Assembly: GCA_041748655.1 (NCBI GenBank)
Contig: JBGTCV010000007.1
Location: 1 to 64,000 of the forward strand
Origin: Leptofilum sp041748655
Lineage (GTDB): Bacteria; Chloroflexota; Anaerolineae; Promineifilales; Promineifilaceae
Reading direction: 5' to 3'
DNA: 64,000 nucleotides
Shown: positions 16,038 to 24,382 of the stretch, piece by piece
Position numbering within the stretch: the first letter of the stretch is position 1
Layout of the letters: the number at the start of each line of letters is the position of its first letter
Notes under the pieces: model-generated
Databases searched by the model: none
Told to the model about the DNA's origin: nothing
The model's input: only the letters and a program-made list of their open reading frames with translations
Program-made: the position numbers and the translations under genes

Positions 16038-17165
16038 ATGCGCATTCACACAGCACTTGCACAAATACCAAAGGCTATTATGTCAACTACAGAATATAAA
16101 CCAGGCATTTCTATTGAAGATTTGCCCGTCGAGCTGCAAAAACAGGAACCACTCAAGCTAGCCTCCAACGAAAATCCACTAGGGCCTTCCCCCCTGGCGC
16201 TGCAAGCCATTCGGGATAATCTGGCGACGCTCAACGTGTACCCGGCCAAACAGCTGGAATGGCAGCTGCGCCAGGCGATTGCCACCTCGATTAGCGACCA
16301 GCTTGGCCCTGAGCATATCGTCATCGGCAGCGGCGGCATTGAGGTGCTGGAATTTGTGGCCCGCAGCCACCTGACCACCCCCGACGCAGAGAGCGTGCTG
16401 CCCCGGCAGTCGTTTCCTTTTTTGGCACGGTATAACGGCCGTACCGGCCAAAAAATTAACTTTTACGATTTGGATGAAGAAGATTTCAGCTACTACCCGG
16501 AACGAATCGCCGCCGCGATTACACCCCAAACCCGGCTGGTTTACGTCTGTAATCCCAACAATCCCACCGGCACCTACATTCCCGCCACCACCCTGCAGCA
16601 AATCATCGATGTGATTCCCAACGACGTCCTGCTCATCCACGATGAGGCTTATATCGATTTTGTCGATGCGCCCGACTACCCCGATGCGCTGCCGTATGTG
16701 CTGGCGGGCAAAAACATCTTCCTCATGCGCACCTTTGCCAAAATTTATGGCCTGGCCGGGCTGCGGTTGGGCTACGGCATCGCCAGCCCGGCGATTATCG
16801 AGCGGGTGGCGGGCGTCAAGCGCAACTTTCACATCAACAAGCTCTCTCTGGTGGCGGGGCTGGCGGCGCTGGGCGATGCGGATCACCGGCAGCAAACGAT
16901 TGACAACAACGCGGTAGGCAAGCAGTGGTTCACCGCGCAGCTGACCCGGCTGGGCTGCCGCGTCTGGCCCAGCCAGGCCAACTTTGTGCTGTTTTCGCAC
17001 AAATCGGTACCTGCTCAAACGCTCATCGACGGGTTGATGGCTCAGGCAATTATTGTGCGTCCCGCATTTGGATTGGATAACCATATTCGCCTCAGCATCG
17101 GCACGCCGGAGCAAAATGAACGGCTAGTTGAGAGTTTAACGGCCGTTCTACAACAAGCAGTTTAA
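16038..17165 (+). CDS. hisC: Histidinol-phosphate aminotransferase-like PLP enzyme
   Basis: The 375-residue product has the class I/II aminotransferase fold. KLASNENPLGPSP at the N-terminus, CNPNNPTGTY, HDEAYIDF and TFAKIYGLAGLRLGYG (PLP Lys235) are HisC hallmarks. HisC converts imidazole-acetol phosphate to histidinol phosphate using glutamate. Relatives accept aromatic amino acids. No other his gene is near, so a specialised aminotransferase remains possible. The start could be ATG 16038 or ATG 16080, and neither has a strong Shine-Dalgarno sequence. An AraC gene lies downstream across a fold-back repeat. Confidence 0.8.
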   Translation: MRIHTALAQIPKAIMSTTEYKPGISIEDLPVELQKQEPLKLASNENPLGPSPLALQAIRDNLATLNVYPAKQLEWQLRQAIATSISDQLGPEHIVIGSGGIEVLEFVARSHLTTPDAESVLPRQSFPFLARYNGRTGQKINFYDLDEEDFSYYPERIAAAITPQTRLVYVCNPNNPTGTYIPATTLQQIIDVIPNDVLLIHDEAYIDFVDAPDYPDALPYVLAGKNIFLMRTFAKIYGLAGLRLGYGIASPAIIERVAGVKRNFHINKLSLVAGLAALGDADHRQQTIDNNAVGKQWFTAQLTRLGCRVWPSQANFVLFSHKSVPAQTLIDGLMAQAIIVRPAFGLDNHIRLSIGTPEQNERLVESLTAVLQQAV

Positions 17166-17167
17166 GA

Positions 17168-17255
17168 GGAACACAGAGCGGCACAGAGAACCGCAGAGTT
17201 ACACAGCGTTTTTCTCTGTGCCCCTCTGTGCCTCCTCTGCGTAACTCTGTGTTCC
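17168..17255. repeat. Fold-back repeat (CACAGAG type)
   Basis: GGAACACAGAG (17168-17178) pairs with CTCTGTGTTCC (17245-17255). The interior carries further imperfect CACAGAG/CTCTGTG copies on both arms. It fills the gap between the aminotransferase and AraC genes. Confidence 0.75.
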
Positions 17256-17269
17256 GCTTTTCAAAAAAA

Positions 17270-18139
17270 ATGCCCAAACCACCTACCACCCTCCCCACCC
17301 AACCACTGGCCGAAACTAAGCGGGATTTTTTGATACGGCCGTTTCTCATCGAAACCGATCCGCAAGAAACCCACGAAGAGCCGCACCGCCACAACTTCCA
17401 GGAAATCCTGTGGGTGCGCTCAGGGCGGGGCCAGCACGCCATCGACGGCCGTTCGCTAACTATCCAGCCCAACACCTTCTACCTCATCGCCAAGGGGCAG
17501 GTACACCAGCTCATCACCGGCATCGACCTGGATGGCCTGGTCATCCGCTTCAGCGACGCCTTCCTGCCCAACTTTCTGTCGCAGGAGATGGGCCATTACC
17601 AGACGGTGCTGTTCAACAACGTTACCATCAACCACACGCTGCCCGTGCCGCCAGACGCACTGCCCAATTTTGAAGCGCTGCTGGATCTGCTGCTGGCGGA
17701 GTTTAACAGCGTGAACGGCCGTGCCAACCAGGAAATATTGCGTCATCTGCTGACTGTTTTGTTGATCAAGCTGGGGAAGGTGCAGAAAGAGTTGGTGCGT
17801 GGGGGGGAAACGGCCGTCTCCCCCGAAGCCCAGCTGTTCCACCAATTCACCCTGCTGCTGGAAGCGCAGTACAGCCAGACCCACGCCGTGGCCGATTACG
17901 CCCAAATGCTCAACATCACCCCACGCCAGCTTTCTGACATTACGCGTCAGTTTGTCGGGCGCACCGCCAAGCACCTCATCGAGGATCGCCTGATGCTGGA
18001 GGCCCGGCGGCTGCTGACCTTCACCAATCTATCCGTCAAGGAAATCGCCCACCGGCTGGGCTACCAAGACCCGTCCCACTTCAGCAAAATCTTCAAAAAG
18101 AAAACCCAAACCACGCCTCAAGATTACAAAACGGCATAA
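17270..18139 (+). CDS. AraC-family transcriptional regulator with cupin sensor domain
   Basis: ATG 17270 gives 289 residues. An earlier in-frame GTG at 17228 would translate the upstream repeat and is disfavoured. The N-terminal half is a cupin-like AraC sensor domain (EEPHRHNFQEILWVRSGRG, then TFYLIAKGQVHQL). The last 100 residues hold two helix-turn-helix motifs: VADYAQMLNITPRQLSDITR and LSVKEIAHRLGYQDPSHFSK. Such proteins bind a small ligand and activate adjacent genes. The next gene, a ThDP enzyme on the same strand, is the most likely target. Confidence 0.88.
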   Translation: MPKPPTTLPTQPLAETKRDFLIRPFLIETDPQETHEEPHRHNFQEILWVRSGRGQHAIDGRSLTIQPNTFYLIAKGQVHQLITGIDLDGLVIRFSDAFLPNFLSQEMGHYQTVLFNNVTINHTLPVPPDALPNFEALLDLLLAEFNSVNGRANQEILRHLLTVLLIKLGKVQKELVRGGETAVSPEAQLFHQFTLLLEAQYSQTHAVADYAQMLNITPRQLSDITRQFVGRTAKHLIEDRLMLEARRLLTFTNLSVKEIAHRLGYQDPSHFSKIFKKKTQTTPQDYKTA

Positions 18140-18155
18140 CTAGCCAGAGGACTCT

Positions 18156-18231
18156 TTATACAAAGAAACGAAGAAACAAAGGGACAAAGATAAAATTCTT
18201 TGTTTCTTCCTCCCTTTGTTCCTTTGTATAA
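18156..18231. repeat. Fold-back repeat (ACAAAG type)
   Basis: TTATACAAAG (18156-18165) pairs with CTTTGTATAA (18222-18231). The inner arms carry GAAACAAAGGGACAAAG against CTTTGTTTCTTCC-type copies. It lies just after the AraC gene and could act as a terminator on both strands. Confidence 0.7.
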
Positions 18232-18313
18232 AAAAAATACCAGCCACAGGCACTTTTTTCCATTTTGCGATTGGCCATCCTCCGGTAAAATCATTAGACT
18301 GAACCGTGTAGGC

Positions 18314-18396
18314 GTAATTGAGTAATTCGGTAATTAGGTAATGGGGCAGCTCACTGCCTGGCTAATTACAAAATTACTCAATTACCCAATTACCCA
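18314..18396. repeat. Fold-back repeat (AATTGAGTAATT type)
   Basis: Arm copies of GTAATTGAGTAATT lie left, and AATTACTCAATTACCC lies right of a GC-rich centre. AATTGAGTAATT (18316-18327) is perfectly complementary to 18371-18382. The same family fills 22132-22224. Confidence 0.75.
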
Positions 18397-18406
18397 ATCA
18401 ACACCT

Positions 18407-20029
18407 ATGACCCAACTCACCGGCGGCGAAGCGGCCGTCAAAACCTTAATTGCCCACGGCATCCACACCCTGTTTGGCTTGCCCGGCGTGCAAAACGACT
18501 GGCTGTACAATGCCCTGCACGACGCCCAGGACCAGATTCGCGTCATTCACACTCGACACGAGCAGGGCGCGGGCTACATGGCGCTGGGCTACGCGCTGGC
18601 CACCGGGGAGATTGGCGTCTTCAACGTGGTGCCTGGCCCTGGACTGCTTAATGCCAGCGCCGCCCTGGCCACCGCCTACGGCCTCAACGCCCCCGTCCTC
18701 TGCCTCACCGGGCAAATTCCCACCCGGCACATTGGCCAGGGCAAAGGCGTCCTGCACGAGATTCCCGACCAGCTGGCCATTTTGCGTGGCCTCACCAAGT
18801 GGGCCGAACGAGCCACCAGCGCCGCCGACGTGCCGGGCCTGCTCTACGCCGCCTTTGCTGAACTGCAAAACGGCCGTCCCCGCCCCGTCGCTCTAGAAAT
18901 ACCGATGGATGTCCTGGCCGAACGCGGCGCAGTCGAACTGGCAGCCCGCCCCGCCCCCGCAAACCATCCCCAACCCGACCCCGACCTGATTGAACAAGCT
19001 GCCAAAGCACTCGGCCAGGCGAAACGGCCGCTCATCTTCGTCGGCAGCGGGGCGCAAAATGTCAGCGCTGAAGTACGGGAATTGGCGACGATGCTAGAGG
19101 CGCCCGTCGTCGGCTACCGCACCGGCATGGGCATCATGGACGGCCGTCACTACCTGAGCCTGCATCTGCCGCCCGCGCATGAGCTGTGGAAAACGGCCGA
19201 CGTCGTCCTGCTCATCGGCAGCCACGCCCGTGAGACGTTTGGTTGGGGCGTGGACGACGCCATGACGCTCATCAAGATCGACATCGACCCGGCCACGCAC
19301 AGCCTGTTCCACAAACCCGACATCGCCATCACCGCCCGCGCCGAGGAAACGCTGCCCCTGCTGCTGGAGCGCACCGCCGCGCACAACGGCCGTCGCGACA
19401 GCCGCAAAGAGGAACTTTTGGCGCTCAAAGCCAGTTGGGAACAACAAACCGATTACCTGGAACCACAAAAAAGCTACCTCAAGGTCATCCGTGAAGAGCT
19501 TGGGGAAGACGGCATTTTTGTTGATGAGCTGACCCAGGTGGGCTTCACCAGCCGGATTGTGTACCCGGTTTATCAGCCCCGCACCTATATTTCCACCGGT
19601 TACATGGGCACGCTGGGCTACGGCTTCCCCACCGGGCTGGGCATTAAGGTGGCCAAACCGGACGTGCCGGTCATCAGCGTGGCGGGGGATGGCGGCTTTA
19701 TGTTTGCAGTGCAGGAGCTGGCAACGGCCGTTCAGCACCACATTGGCCTCATCACCATCGTCTTCAACAACAACCAGTACGGCAACGTGCAGCAAATGCA
19801 GAAAAATTTGTACGGCAATCGGGTCATCGCCAGCGACCTGCACAACCCGGATTTTGTGAAGCTGGCCGAATCGTTTGGCGCACAGGGGCTGCGGGCCACC
19901 TCGCCAGACGAACTGCGCCGCGCCATCCAGCAAGGGCAGCAAACCGACCTGCCCACCCTCATCGAAGTTCCCGTGGGCGATCTGCCCAGCGTGGACCGGT
20001 TCCGCAAATTACCGAGAGTGAGAGAGTAA
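18407..20029 (+). CDS. Thiamine-diphosphate-dependent enzyme (acetolactate synthase/decarboxylase-like)
   Basis: The 540-residue product starts at ATG 18407, just after the repeat. The three usual domains are present: an N-terminal PYR domain with catalytic-type Glu in TRHEQGAGYMALGYA and with NVVPGPGLLNA, a central domain (LIFVGSGAQN), and a PP domain with VAGDGGFMFAVQELATAV and FNNNQYGNVQQ, the ThDP/Mg motif. Family members decarboxylate or ligate 2-oxo acids (acetolactate synthase, benzoylformate decarboxylase). No regulatory subunit or ilv gene is nearby, so valine synthesis is not implied. The AraC gene upstream suggests inducible catabolism. Confidence 0.85.
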   Translation: MTQLTGGEAAVKTLIAHGIHTLFGLPGVQNDWLYNALHDAQDQIRVIHTRHEQGAGYMALGYALATGEIGVFNVVPGPGLLNASAALATAYGLNAPVLCLTGQIPTRHIGQGKGVLHEIPDQLAILRGLTKWAERATSAADVPGLLYAAFAELQNGRPRPVALEIPMDVLAERGAVELAARPAPANHPQPDPDLIEQAAKALGQAKRPLIFVGSGAQNVSAEVRELATMLEAPVVGYRTGMGIMDGRHYLSLHLPPAHELWKTADVVLLIGSHARETFGWGVDDAMTLIKIDIDPATHSLFHKPDIAITARAEETLPLLLERTAAHNGRRDSRKEELLALKASWEQQTDYLEPQKSYLKVIREELGEDGIFVDELTQVGFTSRIVYPVYQPRTYISTGYMGTLGYGFPTGLGIKVAKPDVPVISVAGDGGFMFAVQELATAVQHHIGLITIVFNNNQYGNVQQMQKNLYGNRVIASDLHNPDFVKLAESFGAQGLRATSPDELRRAIQQGQQTDLPTLIEVPVGDLPSVDRFRKLPRVRE

Positions 20030-20030
20030 T

Positions 20031-20155
20031 CAGTAAGTCAGTGTTCAGTAACCAGTAAGTCAGTGTTCAGTAATCAGTAAAAGAAAACTGAACACTAACC
20101 CACTGATTACTGACCCAAAACAGACCTACTGATTACTGACCTACTGAACACTGAA
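20031..20155. repeat. Fold-back repeat (AATCAGTAAGTCAGTG type)
   Basis: Tandem copies of CAGTAAGTCAGTGTTCAGTA on the left arm face CTGAACACTAACCCACTGA and TGATTACTGACC copies on the right. It fills the whole gap between the ThDP gene and the P-loop gene. Confidence 0.75.
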
Positions 20156-20163
20156 TACTAAAA

Positions 20164-21447
20164 ATGCTCGTCATACCAATCGCCTCTAACCTATACAAAG
20201 CTGTCAAAGAGATGGTGCAAAGCAAACGCCTGATCTTTGTCACCGGCATTCCCGGCGTGGGCAAGAGCCTGCTCATCCAGCAGATGGCCCTTATCGCCAG
20301 CGAGGCGGGGCGCGAGGTGCATTTGCTGCGCTACAATCTGGCGCGACGGCCGTTTGAGACAGAAGTTAACATAAGCAAATACCCGGAAATAGACGGCGTG
20401 ACCGACCCCGCCATCCGCAAAGCGGTGGGGCTGTGGGCGCGGCAGGCGGTGCAAACCTGGCACGAAAGCCATCCAGACCCCCACCAGCTGCTCATTGGCG
20501 AACTGCCCCTCATCGGCAACCGGCTCATTGAGCTGGTGGAGCCTCATGATGATGCGGCTGAACCGCTGCTCAGCGGCGAGCAGACAGTCTTCATCGTGCC
20601 CGTGCCCTCCTGGGAAGTGCGCGAGGTTATCGAAGAAACCCGCAAACGCACCCTGGCCGATCCGCAAAATGAGCAGGAAAAGCTGGATGCGCCACCCAAC
20701 GTGCTGCAAGCGATGTGGGAAGCCGTCAATGGCCTGGCGCGGGACATTGGGCTGACCAAGGCGAGTCCGCAAACGCCGTACAATCCGTACATCTACGGCG
20801 GCGTGTTTGAGGCAATTTTGCACTATCGGCCGTCCAAACTGCTGCTGATTGACCAGGTGTTACGGCCGTCTCGCTCCGTCTACGAACTGGACCTGCTGGC
20901 AGGCACTCTGGTGCCCACCGCCGAAGAAGCCAATGCCACCATGACCCAGGTGGAAAGCCGCTACACGCATGATGAACTGGCCGAACTGGTGCAAAACTGG
21001 CACAAACTCATCATCAGCAATCCCATCCAGCCCGATCCCGGCCCGGAACTGCGCCTGCCTTTGCCGGATACGCTGGCAGGTACCACGGAGGAAACGGAGC
21101 TAACGGCCGTTCAGCGCACCGCCCTGCAAGCCATCATCAACCTGCCGCTGGATGTGGCACCGGGCAAACTCATTGAGGCGCTGGATGCGGCTTTGGCTGC
21201 ACTGGAGGGGGAAACGGCCGTACCAGCCACCCCCGCCAACGTTCACAAATTCGACGTCTACGACAGCTATTTCAACGTCAGCCGCAGCAGCGAGCAAAGC
21301 GGGCTCACCTTCCTGCAGGGGCTGCTGCAAGCATACCGCAACGTCATCGTTGATTTGCAAAAACCGCCGCACACGCTCACTGTCATCGAGCTGCCCCTGC
21401 TGCGCATCGCCCTGGAAACCAGCCTGCGGCAGTTTAACCTGATATGA
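20164..21447 (+). CDS. P-loop NTPase-like protein, unknown family
   Basis: The 427-residue product carries a Walker A motif, FVTGIPGVGKSLLIQQ, at about 26-41. Shared with the paralogue at 22227-23033 are YPEIDGVTDPAIRKAVGLWA, LLIGELPLIGNRL, DDAAEPLLS and a segment with PNVLQ. LLIGELPLIG may supply the Walker B strand. The C-terminal 170 residues (about 255-427), absent from the paralogue, are helical and end in LETSLRQFNLI. I do not recognise the family. The gene is followed by a small helical protein gene and then the shorter paralogue. All three lie on one strand and are separated by fold-back repeats. A nucleotide-dependent process is all that can be inferred. Confidence 0.7.
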   Translation: MLVIPIASNLYKAVKEMVQSKRLIFVTGIPGVGKSLLIQQMALIASEAGREVHLLRYNLARRPFETEVNISKYPEIDGVTDPAIRKAVGLWARQAVQTWHESHPDPHQLLIGELPLIGNRLIELVEPHDDAAEPLLSGEQTVFIVPVPSWEVREVIEETRKRTLADPQNEQEKLDAPPNVLQAMWEAVNGLARDIGLTKASPQTPYNPYIYGGVFEAILHYRPSKLLLIDQVLRPSRSVYELDLLAGTLVPTAEEANATMTQVESRYTHDELAELVQNWHKLIISNPIQPDPGPELRLPLPDTLAGTTEETELTAVQRTALQAIINLPLDVAPGKLIEALDAALAALEGETAVPATPANVHKFDVYDSYFNVSRSSEQSGLTFLQGLLQAYRNVIVDLQKPPHTLTVIELPLLRIALETSLRQFNLI

Positions 21448-21451
21448 TACG

Positions 21452-21552
21452 ACTCGTTCCACGCTCTGCGTGGAATGAAAAAACAGACGCTCCGCGTCGC
21501 ATGGACGCAGAGCGTCCAAAAACACATTCCAACGGAGACCGTTGGAACGAGT
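21452..21552. repeat. Fold-back repeat (CGTTCCA / GACGCTC type)
   Basis: ACTCGTTCCA (21452-21461) pairs with TGGAACGAGT (21543-21552). Inside are GACGCTCCGCGTC and GGACGCAGAGCGTCC self-complementary segments. It separates the first P-loop gene from the helical protein gene. Confidence 0.75.
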
Positions 21553-21574
21553 AAGGCGAGAAGGAGAAATCCGT

Positions 21575-22129
21575 ATGCTAAACATGCAAGAATTGGATCT
21601 AGCCAGGAATCGCTGGCAGTTGGGGCACCACCTCTTTTTTGCCTACGTGCAGTCGCTCATCCTCATTTGCGACAAGCTGCAAAAGCAGATGGATGCGGGC
21701 GATCTCAGCGCCGTCCGCGCCGCTATCGAGGAGGCCACCTACCTGCTGTGGGGCGTTTCCGTCACCTTCAAGCTCACCGGCGGCTTCAGCCAGGCAGCGT
21801 ACGACGGCTACGTGCGTCCCAACATGTTTGAGGCCAGCGAAGGGTTCAGCGGCATGTGGGCGCAAGACCATGATTACCTGGTCAAGAAAACGCTGCGCCG
21901 CCTCAAGCCGCTCTTTGCCAATCCGCCCGACGAACTGGCGCTGGCGGTGCAAAACTTCCGCCAGGCGTTTGCCATCATGTACGATTCGCACAAATACGTC
22001 TGCGACAAGTTTGAGGGCGGCCAGCCCAGTTTACTCATGGGGGAAGCGGCCCAAAAAACGGCCGCAGAAATGATCGACACCTTCAAACGCAACCGCCTGC
22101 TCGTCCTGGGCGTACCCATGCCGGAGTAG
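21575..22129 (+). CDS. Helical protein between two P-loop paralogues, unknown function
   Basis: ATG 21575, ten bases after AAGGAGA, gives 184 residues. The protein is predicted almost wholly helical, with many aromatic and His residues (NRWQLGHHLFFAYVQSLILI, then LLWGVSVTFKLTGGFS, then DSHKYVCDKF). There is no signal peptide, convincing TM helix or known motif. Its fixed place between two related P-loop genes suggests that it is a partner or substrate-binding component for them. I cannot name a family. Confidence 0.6.
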   Translation: MLNMQELDLARNRWQLGHHLFFAYVQSLILICDKLQKQMDAGDLSAVRAAIEEATYLLWGVSVTFKLTGGFSQAAYDGYVRPNMFEASEGFSGMWAQDHDYLVKKTLRRLKPLFANPPDELALAVQNFRQAFAIMYDSHKYVCDKFEGGQPSLLMGEAAQKTAAEMIDTFKRNRLLVLGVPMPE

Positions 22130-22131
22130 GA

Positions 22132-22224
22132 AGTAATTGAGTAATTGAGTAATTGAGTAATTTGGCAGCGCGATGCCTCGCTAATTACCCAATTACCTAA
22201 TTACCCAATTGCCCAATTACCTTT
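22132..22224. repeat. Fold-back repeat (AATTGAGTAATT type), second copy
   Basis: Three tandem AATTGAGT units on the left arm oppose AATTACCCAATTACC units on the right, around a GC-rich centre (GGCAGCGCGATGCCTCGC). It is the same family as 18314-18396 and fills the gap before the second P-loop gene. Confidence 0.75.
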
Positions 22225-22226
22225 TT

Positions 22227-23033
22227 ATGTCTGAAATTATTCTGCCAACCGATTCCAACATCTATACCACCTTCCAGCGGCTGGCCACCCAGCAGCGCCT
22301 GGTTTTTCTGGCCGGGCTGCCGGGGACGGGCAAAAGTTTGCTTATCCAGCAGCTGGCGGTATTGGCCCAGCAGGCGGGGCGTACCGTGCATTTACTCCAG
22401 TGGGATGTAACGCGGGGGGTGTTTGAAACGGCCGTTCTCCTGCAAACCTACCCCGAAATCGACGGCGTTACCCATCCCGCCATTCGCAAGGCGGTGGGGC
22501 TGTGGGCCCGAACGGCCGCCCTGCAGTGGCACCAAACACACGACCCTAGCCACCTGCTCATCGGCGAGGTGCCGCTCATCGGCAACCGGCTCACCGAACT
22601 GACCCAGCCCCTGAACGACGCCGCCGAACCGCTGCTGAGCGATCCAGCCTGCCAATTTGTCATCCCCACGCCCAGCAAGGCGGTGCGCCAGGTGATCGAA
22701 GAAGCCCGCGCCCGCACCATCGCCCAACCGCGCCACGAGAAAGAAACACGCGACGCCCAGCCGAACGTGCTGCAACTGCTGTGGGAAGAGGTGGCCGAGA
22801 TTGGCCAAAAGCTGGGGCTGACTGAAGGCGAAAATTTGGCGTATGATCCGGGGGTGTATACGGCCGTTTACCAACATCTCCTCCAGCACCGCCACCACCA
22901 AACCCTGGCCATCGACATCGTGCTCACCCCCAACGGCTCCGCCTACGCCCTGCGCATCAATGGCAGTGAACTCACCGCCACGCCTGCCGAGGTGGCCCAC
23001 ATCATGCAGCAAATCAAAGCTGAATTTTCCTAG
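22227..23033 (+). CDS. P-loop NTPase-like protein, short paralogue
   Basis: ATG 22227 gives 268 residues. The upstream in-frame TTG lies inside the repeat. Walker A is FLAGLPGTGKSLLIQQ. The following 200 residues are clearly homologous to the protein at 20164-21447: YPEIDGVTHPAIRKAVGLWA, LLIGEVPLIGNRL, DAAEPLLS and PNVLQLLWEE. It lacks the helical C-terminal extension of the longer protein and ends in MQQIKAEFS. The long/short pairing around an unrelated helical gene may indicate a hetero-oligomer. Function unknown. Confidence 0.7.
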   Translation: MSEIILPTDSNIYTTFQRLATQQRLVFLAGLPGTGKSLLIQQLAVLAQQAGRTVHLLQWDVTRGVFETAVLLQTYPEIDGVTHPAIRKAVGLWARTAALQWHQTHDPSHLLIGEVPLIGNRLTELTQPLNDAAEPLLSDPACQFVIPTPSKAVRQVIEEARARTIAQPRHEKETRDAQPNVLQLLWEEVAEIGQKLGLTEGENLAYDPGVYTAVYQHLLQHRHHQTLAIDIVLTPNGSAYALRINGSELTATPAEVAHIMQQIKAEFS

Positions 23034-23557
23034 TTCTACCGTTTTTTGTTGCTGATGGTTTTTGACAGCAACTTACGCTCAAATACCAGGAAGATATCCT
23101 TAATTCATGTGGGTTTTTAGCATAAACGAGCGAGAATGGCAGGCTTACCAAAGCTGTATTCAAAACAGGTTGCCAAACGTAGCGGAGATTCGCGGCGAAC
23201 CAGTCTATCCACCGGGAAGTTTGTGGGGTGGATTTTGGAAGCTCGCCTCTTCAAAAGCCTGGGGGTTCTTTGGGCGCAAACGTGCACAGTTCAACCTGAC
23301 CTGCACTTGCAAACTCATTACGACTCATTTTTGGGCATGGTTCAAAAAGCAGAAGTTGTCCTTTACGAATTAGTCCGCAAATTGTCATTCCTTCGACAAG
23401 CTCAGGACAGGGCTGAGCGGAGTCTTCGGCCCTGAGCGAAGTCGAATGGGGAAGCATCCCGCTTACACCAGAGGAACGGGACGCTTCGGAGGACGCTTCG
23501 GCAGCCTCAGCACAGGCTCTCAGCATGACACGCTCAGCTTCACTTTTGAAGTATCCG
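23034..23557. other. Gene-free gap holding a composite palindromic repeat
   Basis: No convincing gene. An open frame of about 88 codons from 23107 shows no recognisable domain and no ribosome site. A weak hairpin, GTTGCTG (23048-23054) with CAGCAAC (23066-23072), could terminate the P-loop genes. The right half holds the repeat described at 23383-23530. Confidence 0.5.
23383..23530. repeat. Composite dispersed repeat (TGTCAT ... ATGACA ends)
   Basis: The stretch starts TGTCATTCCTTCGACAAGCT and ends CTCAGCATGACA. Inside, GCTCAGGACAGGGCTGAGC and GGCCCTGAGCGAAGTCGAA form inverted segments. Elements of the CTTCGACAAGCTCAGG kind are dispersed in many bacterial genomes. It lies between convergent genes. 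Confidence 0.6.
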
Positions 23558-24202
23558 TTACTTTGAGCGGGCAGATTTAACAATGGCAACGGCCGTTGCC
23601 GCCAATTGTGTTATGACATCAAATTGACCTGTAGTAATAAGTTTCTTTTCCACCATAAAACTACCACCGCAGGCGTGAACCATTGGCAGGCTAAGATAAT
23701 TAGCCAGGTTGTCGGCATTGATCCCACCAGTGGGAATAAACTTGACGCCCACATAGGGACCACCGATGGCTTTTAGTGCCTTGATGCCGCCGGCTGCTTC
23801 TGCTGGAAAAAATTTGAGTATGTGCAGATCCATGGCCAGCGCCTGGTTAATGTCCGTGGGTGTCATGACGCCGGGGGTAATGGGCATGTCGTTAGCCAGG
23901 CACCAATCCACAACGCGAGTGTCAAAACCGGGCGTGACAATAAATCTGGCACCGGACGCTTTAGCCTGTCTGGCCTGGTCTACAGTTAACACCGTACCGG
24001 CTCCGACTAAAATATCCGGGTGGGCAGCGCTCATTCTTTGGATAGCATCCCCAGCTGCGGCCGTGCGGAAGGTGATTTCAGCACAGGGAAGTCCACCGTC
24101 AAGCAAGGCTTGTCCTAGCGGAACGGCCGTTGCGGCATCTTCAATCGCCACCACCGGGATAATTCCAATTTCTCCCAGCTTTTTTATTATTTCACTCATC
24201 AT
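23558..24202 (-). CDS. eda: KDPG / 4-hydroxy-2-oxoglutarate aldolase
   Basis: The 214-residue product is of normal Eda length. PCAEITFRT supplies the proton-transfer Glu42 and HILKFFPAEA the Schiff-base Lys130. The 88-residue spacing equals that of the E. coli pair (45/133). VGAGTVL, IVTPGF and KFIPTGGI are the other signature loops. It cleaves KDPG to pyruvate and glyceraldehyde 3-phosphate, the last step of uronate catabolism, in the cytoplasm. The start follows GAGGAAATA on the minus strand. It is divergent from kduI, and the shared 180-base gap contains the AraR-like operator. Confidence 0.93.
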   Translation of the reverse strand: MMSEIIKKLGEIGIIPVVAIEDAATAVPLGQALLDGGLPCAEITFRTAAAGDAIQRMSAAHPDILVGAGTVLTVDQARQAKASGARFIVTPGFDTRVVDWCLANDMPITPGVMTPTDINQALAMDLHILKFFPAEAAGGIKALKAIGGPYVGVKFIPTGGINADNLANYLSLPMVHACGGSFMVEKKLITTGQFDVITQLAATAVAIVKSARSK

Positions 24203-24264
24203 TATTTCCTCGCATAAATAAGTAAAAAACTTTCCAGTTGCGTTTTAATTTTGTCATCAGAGAC

Positions 24265-24307
24265 TTGACAAAGAGTCGTAATTGTTCTAATATTGGTACG
24301 TACCGGT
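24265..24307 (+). promoter_or_regulatory. kduI promoter with AraR-like operator
   Basis: TTGACA (24265-24270), a 17-base spacer and TAATAT (24288-24293) form a near-consensus promoter. The palindrome GGTACGTACC (24295-24304) starts one base after the -10 box, so a bound repressor would block initiation. The same arrangement occurs at 27372 and 38591. Being in a divergent gap, it may also affect eda. Confidence 0.8.
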
Positions 24308-24382
24308 TAGTATATATTAACCTGCTAAGAAAATCAATCCCTAATAACTTAAACTCTGTATTGCAAATTAAAGGAGACAATT

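Noticed and set aside
16179..17114. 311-codon minus-strand frame over the aminotransferase gene
   Set aside because: Antisense shadow of a clear HisC-like enzyme; low-complexity translation without motifs.
19094..19942. 282-codon minus-strand frame over the ThDP enzyme
   Set aside because: Antisense shadow; the plus strand has complete ThDP-binding motifs.
20031..20155. Tandem AGTAAGTCAGTG units as a possible CRISPR array
   Set aside because: The units are contiguous and form a hairpin; there are no unique spacers of constant length and no cas genes.
23107..23435. Possible small genes in the 23.0-23.5 kb gap
   Set aside because: No ribosome site, no recognisable domain, and the frame runs into a dispersed repeat.
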